Source: Clarkia xantiana subsp. parviflora (lineage: Eukaryota; Streptophyta; Magnoliopsida; Myrtales; Onagraceae). Taken from it: DNA of 64,000 nucleotides. Positions 44,801 through 54,117 of the stretch are shown piece by piece. Made by a program: the position numbers and the translations under genes. A model generated the notes under the pieces. The model had not been told where the DNA came from and ran no database searches. It worked only from the letters and a program-made list of their open reading frames with translations. The stretch covers positions 1 through 64,000 of the forward strand of contig JAPTYO010000054.1 of assembly GCA_036873135.1 (NCBI GenBank). The letters run 5' to 3'. Positions within the stretch are counted from its first letter, which is position 1. Each line of letters starts with the position of its first letter.

Positions 44801-45500
44801 CATCAAAAATAGAAGTCCGAGTGAGGTTATATTGAAAAAACGAGAAAATTGGTCGAAACCGTAGAATTCTCCTTACTTACAATAACGGAAAACATGATGC
44901 TTTGAGTCCAAAATAAGAAATACATTAAACTATTCAACGGTCATATACAACGAATAAGAGTGCAAATAAAACTGATTTCGTCAAAAATAGAAGTCCGAGT
45001 GAGGTTATATTGAAAAAACGAGAAAATTGGCCGAAACCGAAGAATTCTCCTTACTTACCATCACGGAAAACGTGATGATTTGAGTCCAAAATAAGAAATA
45101 CATTAAACTATTTCACGGTCATATACAACGAATAAGAGTGCAAATAAAACCGATTTCATCAAAAATAGTGGTCCGAGTGAGGTTATATTGAAAAAACGAG
45201 AAAATTGGCCGAAATCGAAGAATTCTCCTTACTTACCATCACGGAAAACGTGATACTTTGAGTCCAAAATAAGAAATACATTAATCTATTCCACGGTCAT
45301 ATACAACGAATAAGAGTGCAAATAAAACTGATTTCATCAAAAATAGAAGTCCGAGTGAGGTTATATTGAAAAAACGAGAAAATTGGCCGAAACCGAAGAA
45401 TTCTCCTTACTTACCATCACGGAAAACGTGATGCTTTGAGTCCAAAATAAGAAATACATTAAACTATTCCACGGTCATATACAACGAATAAGAGTGCAAA
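38861..45500. repeat. Five-monomer higher-order repeat (HOR), ~889 bp unit, about 7.5 units
   Basis: Monomers fall into five types in fixed order. A: GATGATTTGAG and AAAACCGATTTCATC. B: GATACTTTGAG, TTAATCTATTCC and AAGTTCGAG. C: ATTCCACTTCATATAC, AAAACAGATTTC. D: ACTGTTCCACGGCAATATAC. E: AACATGATGC, ACTATTCAACGG. Clear type-A monomers start at 40,629, 41,518, 42,406, 43,296, 44,185 and 45,074 (spacings 888-890). Less marked A monomers at about 38,861 and 39,745 extend the order leftward at 884-bp spacing. Most monomers here also contain an EcoRI site (AAGAATTCTCC), which the core array lacks. Confidence 0.88.
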
Positions 45501-47415
45501 TAAAACTGATTTCATCAAAAATAGAGATTTCAGTGAGGTTATATTGAAAAAACGAGAAAATTGGCTGAAATTGAAGAATTCTCATTACTTACCATCACGG
45601 AAAACGTGATACTTTTAGTCCAAAATAAGAAATACATTAATCTATTCCATGGTCATATACAACGAATAAGAGTGCAAATAAAACTGATTTCATCAAAAAT
45701 AGAAGTCCGAGTGAGGTTATATTGAAAAAACGAGAAAATTGGCCGAAATCGAAGAATTCTCCTTACTTACCATCACGGAAAACGTGTTACTTTTAGTCCA
45801 AAATGGGAAATGCATGAAACTATTCCACGGTTATATACAACGAATAAGAGTGCAAATAAAATAAATTTCATCAAAAATAGAAGTCCGAGTGAGGTTATAT
45901 TGAAAAAACGAAAAAAATTAGCCGAAACCGAAGAATTCTCCTTACTTTCTATAACGGAAATCGTGATGCTTTGAGTCCAAAATAAGAAATACATTAAACT
46001 ATTTCACGGTCATATACTACGAATAAGAGTGCAAATAAAACTGATTTCATAAAAAATAGAGGTCTGAGTGAGGTTATATTGAAAAAACGAGAAAATTGGC
46101 CGAAACCGAAGAATTCTCCTTACTTACCATCACGGAAAACGTGATGCTTTGAGTCCAAAATAAGAAATACATAAATCTATTCCATGGTCATATACAACGA
46201 ATAAGAGTGCAAATAAAACTGATTTCATAAAGGTCCGAGTGAGGTTATATTGAAAAAATGAGAAAATTGGCCGAAATCGAAGAATTCTTCTTACTTACCA
46301 TCACGGAAAACGTGATGATTTGAGTCCAAAATAAGAAATACATTAAACTATTCCACGGTCATATACAACGAATAAGAGTGCAAATAAAACCGATTTCATC
46401 AAAAATAGAGGTCTGAGTGAGGTTATATTGAAAAAACGAGAAAATTGGCCGAAATCGAAGAATTCTCCTTACTTACCATCACGGAAATCATGATGCTTTG
46501 AGTCAGAAATAAGAAATAAAGTAAACTGTTCCACGGTCATATACAACGAATAAGAGTGCAAATAAAACTGATTTCATCAAAAATAGAAGTCCGAGTGAGG
46601 TTATATTGAAAAAACGAGAAAATTGGCCGAAACCAAAGAATTCTCCTTACTTACTATCACGGAAAACGTGATGCATGCTTTGAGTCCAAAATAAGAAATA
46701 CATTAAACTATTCCAACTATTCCACTTCATATACAACGAATAAGAGTGCAAATAAAACTGATTTCATCAAAAATAGAGGTCTGAGTGAGGTTATATTGAA
46801 AAAACGAGAAAATTGGCCGAAATCGAAGAATTCTCCTTACTTACCATCACGGAAAACGTGATGCTTTGAGTCCAAAATAAGAAATACATTAAACTGTTCC
46901 ACGGTCATATACAACGAATAAGAGTGCAAATAAAACTGATTTCATCAAAAATAGAAGTCCGAGTGAGGTTATATTGAAAAAACGAGAAAATTGGCCGAAA
47001 CCGAAGAATTCTCCTTACTTACCATAACGGAAAACGTGATGCTTTGAGTCCAAAATAAGAAATACATTAAACTATTCCACAGTCAATACTTCGAATAAGA
47101 GTGCAAATAAAACTGATTTCATAAAAAATAGAGGTCCGAGTGAGGTTATATTGAAAAAACAAGAAAATTGGCCGAAACCGAAGAATTCTCCTTACTTACC
47201 ATCACGGAAAACGTGATACTTTGATGCCAAAATAAGAAATACATTAAAATATTCCACGTTCATATACAACGAATATGAGTTCAAATAAAACTGATTTCAT
47301 AAAATATATAGGTCCGAGTGAGGTTATATTGAAAAAAAACGAGAAAATTGGCCGAAACCGAAGAATTCTCCTTACTTACCATCACGGAAAACGTGATGCT
47401 TTGAGTCCCAAATAA
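45500..47415. repeat. Degenerate right edge of the satellite array
   Basis: About eleven monomers related to the A-E types but with the order broken and more private changes. Examples are an 11-bp deletion before GGTCCGAG near 46,228 (the same deletion appears near 38,777), a 4-bp GATGCATGC duplication at 46,670, and a 9-bp AACTATTCC duplication near 46,705. There are also many single substitutions, such as ATTAGCC and TTGAAGAATTCTCATT. The last monomer is cut within the GAGTCC(A)AAAT segment, where unique DNA begins. Confidence 0.85.
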
Positions 47416-47559
47416 CTTTTCTGCTTATCTTCTTATTCAGTAACTGCGTCCCTTATATATGGGTTTTAATTTTTGTTCTAAAAAATTACTATTTCTAATT
47501 TTTCGTTAATTTCACATTTTTAAGAGAAAAAAAATGCTAAAATAAAAAACAAATTGATG

Positions 47560-47778
47560 TGATGTAGATCCCCTGCCCCACTCTTCTTGTTCCAGATCGT
47601 GACTCACCATTAAGATCTTGACACGTGTTCTGGGTGTAATTAATTTTATGATTTTTTTTTTCTAAAATCCTATTGAGATTGGTAAACCCTAAAAGAAAAA
47701 TAAATTTAAAAATACGTGTTAAAATTTTAACATTAATATACGATATAAGACAGAGAGTAGAGCAGAAAATTTGAATCC
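47560..47778. mobile_element. MITE-like element, degraded copy of the 63.66-kb family
   Basis: About 219 bp, begins GATGTAGATCCCCTGCCCC and ends AAAATTTGAATCC; the reverse complement of the right end starts GGATTCAAATTTTCTGC. The left arm (CCACTCTTCTTGTTCCAG, then TTGACACGTGT) and the AAAACCCT/AGGGTTTT-type centre match the 221-bp element at 63,662-63,882. The right arm is eroded and no target duplication is clear, so this is the older copy. It lies 145 bp beyond the end of the satellite. Non-coding. Confidence 0.72.
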
Positions 47779-48413
47779 GCTAATCCAATATTACCGGAGT
47801 AAACATTTCTACATTTATTTTTTATATTATATTATGAACACAGTGATTGTAAGAAATAGGACTGGAGTAATCTGGATAAGTCTCCACATTCTCTGCATGT
47901 TAAACTCTTAGTAATGTTAAATATGTATATAGTAAAGACTAGTTTTATATGTAGGGAAATAACTAATTCACCGCAGTACTCGATTCGTTTTCTTAAGTCA
48001 CTTGAATTACAGGTCACACTGTGTGAAGAGATACCTTTATTTATTGCAGTTAAAGTTACTTAGCTGTCTGCGTGTCAGTTGAGTACCATTTTAGTTATAA
48101 GTAATTACAGAAAATGCAAAATCCAATCGCTTAATTTAATGCAAAATCTATATGCATGGAGCCTTGGATAGACATATTTATATCCAGCCAATTGGCCCAA
48201 TTGAGACGCTTCATACATAATATATCCAATCCAAGCGGTTTGTCTAACATCATTTTAAAGTATTAATAGAGTGCTATATAAAAATATTAGACTTTAATTA
48301 CGATATTTATATAATATTATAATAAATAAAATTACTTAAGACAGTAGAATTTATATTATATTATTTAATGACGTAGATTATTTTCAAGCGTTTTAAACTT
48401 TTGAATCGCTATT
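47779..48413. other. AT-rich intergenic DNA, no gene seen
   Basis: AT-rich sequence with short imperfect palindromes. The only ORF (47,832-48,017, minus, 61 codons) has no recognisable domain and no codon bias. No repeat unit of the satellite is visible here. Confidence 0.6.
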
Positions 48414-48422
48414 TGTGTAATA

Positions 48423-48928
48423 GGGTTAATTAGCCAACTGCACCCACATGTTTTAGTCATGTTGTCAAATGCACCCATATGTTTTTTCATGTTGCTAAAT
48501 GCACTGATATTTATTGCTTTGTTGCTCAATACACTTTTAGTCTAAGTTTCGTTTATTTTTGTCCTTAGTTATTCATGTGCTACTCACATGCAAACTTTTA
48601 TTTAATTAAAAAAAATAAATGATTTTGCTAATGACAGATATACCCTCCATCCTCATATTCTACAGTCGTGATGAAATTAATTACCCTAAACCTCTGCAGA
48701 CACGCTTCTTTGTAACGCTACTTGTCTTTGCTACGTTGTCGTGTATCTTCGTGGTTGGTCGTCTGCTACTCACCCATCGCGGTGATTGGTCGTCGTTGCG
48801 GTGGTTGGTTGTCGTGGGTGCATTCGGGTGCATGTGTGGCGCATATGTATTTAACTAACGGTGTTAGAGTTTCAAGTGCGCATTCACTAACATAGCAAAA
48901 CGTATGGGTGCATTGAGCTAGTTAACCA
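48423..48928. mobile_element. Non-autonomous TIR element, Mutator-like, 506 bp
   Basis: The ends form an inverted repeat of about 50 bp. The left begins GGGTTAATTAGCCAACTGC; the reverse-complemented right end begins TGGTTAACTAGCTCAATGC, and both continue ACCCA and GTTTT(A/G)(G/C)T. It is flanked by 9-bp duplications differing at one base: TGTGTAATA (48,414-48,422) and TGTGTTATA (48,929-48,937). Nine-base target duplications are typical of the Mutator superfamily. The left arm contains about three copies of a ~37-bp subrepeat (TGCACCCA...CATGTTG...AAATGCAC). No transposase is encoded. The interior is locally GC-richer (GTGATTGGTCGTCG region). Confidence 0.75.
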
Positions 48929-49314
48929 TGTGTTATAATAAGCATTTTGAGTTAGAAGCTTTTAAACTAATTTTAAAAATCAGAAATGTCGATTTTGTTA
49001 TGTGTCATTATTAATATAATTTAATAAAATAAAAGTATATTTCTTTAGATAAGATTAGATAGAACTATAGTTCGAGATGGTGTTTTCGTGTAGGTCATTG
49101 CATTGTTAGCCCTAGGCTACATACATACATTTATATTCTTGTTATTTATTAATTAACTAAAGACAGGAAATGTATACATCGGACAAACGAAATGGACAGA
49201 AGAAGGGTAGCATGGAAGCGTTAGGTTGCTTTCAGTCCGTCCTCATTCAATAGTTGAAACGGACGTTTCTTAGTTCTTTCATTATTATTATCATTGTCTC
49301 TTTCTTTCTAACCC

Positions 49315-49321
49315 TATAAAT
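49315..49321 (+). promoter_or_regulatory. TATA box of the lipase gene
   Basis: CCCTATAAATC lies 117 bp upstream of the lipase ATG. A C-rich run (AACCCCCCCAG) and a 5' leader without other long ORFs follow. Position and sequence fit a plant TATA box; transcription start is inferred at about 49,345-49,350. Confidence 0.6.
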
Positions 49322-49431
49322 CAAAGCAAACCCCCCCAGTGTATTCATCAGCAGCAAGCTGACATTGTCCTCCGATATTATTTATCAATCAATATAATAC
49401 AAGCAGCAAAACTGAGACACGGGTTCCTGCA

Positions 49432-52252
49432 ATGGAGGAGAACACCGGCGATGTTTTCCCTTTCCTAAATGTTGATCCAAAAAGAGCAGGATTCAAAGAT
49501 TTGCTCAAGTATGTCGCACGGGAGGACATAGCCAGTGGGGCTCTGTTCCTGGACAGCTCCGACCAGGGTTTACGCCGTGAGGTCGCCGCAGATCACCGCT
49601 GGATCATCGTCGTTTCCGTAATTATCCGGAAGATCCTTATTTTCTTTGCCAAGCCAATCAAGTGGCTTGGTTTTGTCGTGAATTTCATCCTAAATCTTCT
49701 CTCCATGAACGGCAACTTCTTCGGTTTGCTCGTCAATCTCTTCCACGGTATTTCCCACTTCCATTTCTCTGTAAAATGTTTGATTTTGCTTTATATTAGT
49801 TTACGTCAATTCTAATATTCATTTTGATGTTACCATCTTTGTTGACTACAAATTCAGCTACACAAGTTTAAGTAGCTTATTATGGATCGCTTACTTGGTT
49901 GTTGGTATTATTTCACAATCTGTGCTGCTGCTGCTGCGCTGGTTTTTACTTTTTAGGATATCCCCCTTAGATTGAATATTTGCATTGTTTCCTTATTTTG
50001 GCGTAGTGTTAAAAGAATGTTTTTTTTTTTTTTAAGTATTCAACTTAGGGCATTGCTAGAAAGTGTGAAACAAAGTGTGAAAAAACCATAGAAAGCTGCC
50101 ACATGCCACATGGCAATGCATTGCATGATTCTCTTTCCAATTTATATCAAATTGTTAACTGATATGTGGCAGTTGTTAACTTTCTATGGTTTTTTCACTC
50201 TTTTTTTCACACTTTAAGGAATTACTCTTCAAGTTATTAAGCTGCACGAGGCGGCCCGGGGTTGAATCCCACTGTAGAATTATTAAATCAAATACTTTTT
50301 CGTCAAATTCATTTTAAATTCATAGAATTATTAATCAAATACTTTTTCGTCAAATTCATTTTAATTAAATTCACATAATTAATCAAATACTATTATAAAA
50401 AATCAAAATCAAGACCTAATAACTTATGCTAGTGTTACAATAGTGTCCCGACTCGATTGAGACTCAATCCCACAATCAGTTTTGATCCGGTTTGCCTCAA
50501 TTGTAATATTTGTATAAGCAATTAATACTTAGTTCTGATACTTTATAAACTACTCGGTTATGTTGTACATTTGAAATATATTTAACAATAATTTTGGATA
50601 AATAATTGAAGAAATTACTAATTATCATCATTTTGAAATATGTTGTACATTTTAAAATATATTGTATTTTGATATAATTTTTAAAGAAAATACTGCTGCT
50701 AAGATATATTAACAAGTTTCCTTAGCTCACAGAATTTTTAAGAGTTCAATTAATTCACTGCATAATTTGGTTAAATTCCAAAATAACATAAGAAGAGTGC
50801 GTAACTGTAATGTAATGGAGATTATGGTGGTTGATGTTGATTAGGAAAAGTGGTAATTCCGCACAGAGGCACAGAGACTTTTATCAGCACATTCGGGCAT
50901 TTGGACAGGCGAATCGATCTTTACCGATGCCAAAGCCCGTGTGAAGATGGGTGCGAGGCAGACAAGGTGGTAATAACTGCAGAGTTGGGGAATCGAGGAT
51001 TGATAGACTTGTGCATGATGTCTTCAAAGATAGCTTATGAGAATGAGAATTTCGTCCGCAATGTCGTCACTCTTCACTGGAAGGCACGCCACTCTCACTA
51101 GCTACTACTCCTCATCCCCCTATTGTTTATTAATGTAATTGATTTTTGTTTACGCAGATGCATTTTGTGGACTTCTACAACTGTTGGAATGGTAAGTGAG
51201 AGATTTTGTTGTCAACTGGTGTTATATATATATTTGAGATGATTAACTTTGATTTGATATATAGATTACCAAAAGAAACAGTCAACCCAAGTTTTCATAC
51301 ATTGCGACAAGTCTGAAGATGCAAATCTGATCATCATCGCCTTCAGTGGCACCGACTTATTCGATGCGGATGATTGGTGCTCGAATTATGACTACTCCTG
51401 GTACGAAATCCCCAAGTTGGGAAAGCTCTACATGGGTTACTTAGAAGCTTTAGGGTTGGGTAATAGGAGAGACACAGTCACCTTCCGAAACAACCTTATG
51501 AATCTGAGGCAGAGCAATGAAGACAATATCCAACCTATGATAATGGGAGAGAAGAGTGCATATTGCATGGTAAGAGCTAAGTTGAAGATGCTGCTTGAGG
51601 AACACAAGAATGCTAAATTCATGGTGACAGGCCACAGTCTTGGGGGTGCCCTCGCGATATTGTTCCCGACCGTGTTGCTTTATCATGAGGAGACTGAGTT
51701 GATGGACAGGCTGTTGGGTGTCTACACTTTTGGACAGCCGAGAGTCGGGGATATACAGCTTCGTAGTTTCATGGAGGCTCACTTACATTACCCATCGCCG
51801 AGATACTTTAGGGTAGTTTATTGTAACGATATTGCGCCGAGGACGCCGTTTGATGATAATATCTTTATGTACAAGCATTTCGGAGTGTGCATCTACTATG
51901 ACAGCTTCTACAATGAGCGGGTAATTTTTCATTTTTGTTTTGATTATATATAATATATCATGGTTTTCATATGATTGACAGTGGGTTTGTTTTGGTTTTG
52001 AAGATAGTGGATGAGGAGCCGAACAAGAACTTCTTTAGCGTGAGAAATGCGGTTAGTATGCACATAAATGGGGTTTGGGAGCTGATAAGAGGTTTGATGA
52101 TGGGTTATATATATGGACGGGAGTATAAGGAAGGGTGGTTCTCTATATTGGCCAGAGTGGTGGGTGTTGTGCTTCCTGGGATTTCTGCTCATTGCCCCAC
52201 CGACTATGTCACTTCCATTAGGCTAGGCAAGTCACCCACTTTAGCTACCTAG
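49432..52252 (+). CDS. Class 3 triacylglycerol lipase, OBL1-like (5 exons)
   Basis: Exons 49,432-49,747; 50,845-51,083; 51,158-51,191; 51,265-51,920; 52,004-52,252 join in frame to 497 aa ending in TAG. Residues 56-105 are strongly hydrophobic, fitting membrane or oil-body association. The lipase domain follows, with the nucleophile motif GHSLGGA (Ser321), a likely catalytic Asp385 in YCNDIAPR and a likely His478 in ISAHCPTDYV. Motifs GKVVIP, HWKMHFVDFYNCWN and DDWCSNYDYSWYEIPKLG match, from family knowledge, the plant OIL BODY LIPASE 1 group, which hydrolyses triacylglycerol on lipid droplets. Length is typical. All introns are GT-AG except intron 2 (51,084-51,157), which starts GC. Exon 3 is only 34 nt. 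The start is the first ATG after the TATA box and opens a family-like N terminus. No disabling change is seen. Confidence 0.93.
50048..50227. mobile_element. MITE inside lipase intron 1 (180 bp)
   Basis: Long imperfect hairpin: left arm AAAGTGTGAAAC, AAAACCATAGAAAG, TGCCACAT; right arm ATGTGGCAG, CTTTCTATGGTTTT, TTCACACTTT. Outer ends are GGGCATTGCTAG and (reverse complement) GAGTAATTCCTT. Flanked by 9-bp duplications with one mismatch, TTCAACTTA (50,039-50,047) and TTCAAGTTA (50,228-50,236), as for Mutator-derived MITEs. Lies in the sense intron well away from splice sites. Confidence 0.78.
50275..50400. repeat. Short tandem repeat in lipase intron 1, ~50 bp period
   Basis: The segment TAGAATTATTAAATCAAATA followed by CTTTTTCGTCAAATTC occurs twice, with a third partial copy ending AATCAAATACTATTATAA. 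It directly follows the MITE and a GC-rich patch. The rest of the intron to 50,844 is AT-rich with no other feature seen. Confidence 0.7.
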
Positions 52253-52294
52253 CAAAGCAAGCAACTTCAGCTACTTCGATATTGTTACGTGTTG

Positions 52295-52300
52295 AATAAA
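52295..52300 (+). other. Poly(A) signal of the lipase gene
   Basis: AATAAA 43 bp after the stop codon, followed by T-rich and GT-rich DNA, a standard plant 3' end layout. From here to 52,587 the sequence is AT-rich with no gene. Confidence 0.55.
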
Positions 52301-52587
52301 TATCGCTTAAAGTGTAGTTTATATAGTGTGTTTGTTGTTTTGGATTTTATTTGATTATGTTTGTGATTGATTTAGACTATGAATGGTTGGTGTTAGAATA
52401 ATTACTGTTAACGTCACGTATTCTGAATATGTATTTTATAATTGTTTATGAATGTACAAGTATGAAAATATGAATTATTTATAATGTTATTATAATTGTG
52501 TTTATTATGGTATATACATAGTTTGTGTTAAAAATATTTATTTGTTTTTGATGTTGAATACTAATATTTATTTATGCTCTCTCGGTT

Positions 52588-52785
52588 TGTGAAGAACTTT
52601 GTAATTAAAGAGGGAATCAAAGTGTAGAAGAGAAAATTGTATAATGCATTTCATAATGATAGTTCGTTACTTTAAACACAAGACTTGCTTCTATATATAG
52701 TAAGTACAACTAACTAGTTTATGAGTTATACAGAAAACATCCTAAACTATACAAAATGACTAAAACAGTCGTTTATACTTCTACA
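52588..52785 (-). repeat. Probable 3' LTR of the copia relic (198 bp)
   Basis: Read on the minus strand it starts TGTAGAAG and ends CTTCACA, so it has TG...CA termini with a short inverted repeat (TGTAGAAG/TGTGAAG). It directly follows the end of the RNase H region, where a purine-rich GGGGAA precedes it as expected for a polypurine tract. A TATATATA motif in its first half could be the U3 promoter. No second LTR is present, so the boundary is inferred. Confidence 0.6.
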
Positions 52786-53829
52786 TTCCCCGATAATTTT
52801 CTTCCTCTTCATCTTCAACTTTCTCATTCGTCTTGAACATATCATGAACACCATACTGCTTCAGTAAAGTGTGATGTTGCAACTTGCTGGGAGCTTTAGT
52901 AAGAATATCATAAATTTGATCTTTTGTCCCAATGTCATCAGTAGTAATCGGCCCATCTTGAATCAATGCTCTCACACAATGACAATCAATTTCGATGTGT
53001 TTAGTTCGCTCATGGAATATGGGATTTCCAACAATTTGGATTGTCGCTTTGTTGTCACAGTGTAGAGAAATGGGTTCCTTCAACTAGACTTTCATTTCTC
53101 CAAGTAAACCTCGAAGCCACACAACTTCTGCAGCAGCTACTCTCATACTCCTTCATGTAATCTGCTTTTGCACTAGAGATGGAAACCACTTGCCGCTTCT
53201 TAGACTTTCAAGATAGTAAATTATCTCCTAATTTGATCCAAAACCCTTAAACAAACTTCATCAGGACCGTACAAGATCCACAAGCACTATCACAAAACAC
53301 ATTCATGGTCTGCAAATATGATTTGACTGAGAATAACAATCCTTGTTCAAGTGTTCCTCCAATGTACCTGACAACTCTCATAGCAACACTTAACTTGGAT
53401 TCCTCGGAGGCATGAACATACTGACATGAAACCTGAACTGAGTAAGAAGTATCAGGCCTAGTCATTGTTAAATAGAGGAGACGTCCCACAATTCTTTTGT
53501 ATTTTTCTTCATCCTTAATCAGGTGATCATCTATGTTCAAACCAAAGTGTTTATCATATTCAACTGAGATTAAGTTGAGTCCCTCTTCCATGGGAGTGGC
53601 AGCTGGTTTTCCTTCAAGTAATCCAGCTTCTTGAACAAGCTCTAATGCATATTTCTTTTGGTTGATGATGATTCATTGACTTGATCGAGCTACTTCCATC
53701 CTAAGAAAGTACTTCAATGCTCCCAAATCTTTCAGTTTGAATTGTGACTGTAGGACTTGCTTTAGCTCATCAATGATCTCAATGTCACTTCCACTAATTA
53801 GTAAGTCATCTACATATACTAGTAAATGA
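52786..53829 (-). pseudogene. Truncated Ty1/copia polyprotein: C-terminal RT and RNase H
   Basis: Minus-strand relic of a copia pol gene. The YVDD active-site motif of reverse transcriptase is at 53,805-53,816, followed by DLGALKYFL, then YKRIVGRLLYLT and TRPDTSY (typical copia RT tail). RNase H sequence follows: [30 protein letters not shown]. It is disabled: in-frame stops at 53,673-53,675, at 53,208-53,210 (where the family usually has Trp before KSKK) and at 53,084-53,086, plus frameshifts between 53,090 and 53,250. Gag, protease, integrase and most of RT are missing upstream of about 53,829. In an active element this would copy and integrate retrotransposon RNA; here it is dead. Confidence 0.92.
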
Positions 53830-54117
53830 ACTTGTCTCCATTAATAAAAATGGACGGAAAACCTCAAATCAACAAAATTGAAATTCCAAACCTCCGTTAT
53901 TAATTTTTTAAATTTCAGACCTCTCCCGTTAACATGGGTCATAGTTCAAACCTTTCATAGATTATTAACCTTCTTTCTTCCTCCCAAACAAAGAAGCCAT
54001 CTCCTCCTCCTTAGTTAATTAACCAAGCTCATCTCCTTCAGTTACATACACTATAACACATAAACTACCCTAAACCCTATTAACAACATATTTATATATA
54101 TAGCACAAGTGTGAATT
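53830..54117. other. Intergenic DNA and 3' flank of the RING-H2 gene
   Basis: No gene seen. The part next to 54,117 is the likely 3' UTR of the minus-strand ATL gene, with AT-rich TATATATAAATATG on the minus strand shortly after its stop. Confidence 0.5.

Larger units (their letters stand above)
1..47415. repeat. Tandem satellite array, 177-179 bp monomer, ~265 copies
   Basis: Head-to-tail monomers fill the first 47.4 kb without interruption. Spacing between successive ATTGGCCGAAACC motifs is 178 or 179 bp, the one-base difference usually lying in an A-run (GAAAAATGAG versus GAAAAAATGAG). The monomer is AT-rich and nucleosome-sized. In plants, arrays of this length and monomer size are most often centromeric, and less often subtelomeric or knob satellites; the centromeric assignment here is inference. 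I do not recognise it as a published satellite family. It is not the Arabidopsis CEN180 sequence as I know it. The array runs off the left edge of the window, so its true length is unknown. The right end is at AGTCCCAAATAA near 47,415. Confidence 0.98.

Noticed and set aside
42..46000. Minus-strand ORFs of 61-135 codons within the satellite (for example 42-227, 1,407-1,643, 37,738-38,052, 40,086-40,493, 45,773-45,994)
   Set aside because: They are translations of the repeat itself, arise only where indels remove stops, and show no conservation of frame between monomers.
1..47415. CRISPR-like repeat/spacer organisation
   Set aside because: The whole 178-bp unit is repeated; there are no unique spacers and the surrounding genes are from a plant.
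48619..48858. 79-codon plus ORF
   Set aside because: Lies inside the Mutator-like element, has no recognised domain and no promoter; probably chance or a captured fragment.
49432..49815. Reading exon 1 of the lipase as a complete 127-aa protein
   Set aside because: The family-like sequence stops at the splice donor after LFHG; the last codons are intron translation.
50250..50272. tRNA B-box-like GGGGTTGAATCCC in lipase intron 1, possible SINE
   Set aside because: No A box at the right distance and no poly(A) or target duplication; the motif is one base short of the consensus.
51437..51782. Minus-strand ORFs opposite lipase exon 4
   Set aside because: Shadows of the sense coding sequence with no domain.
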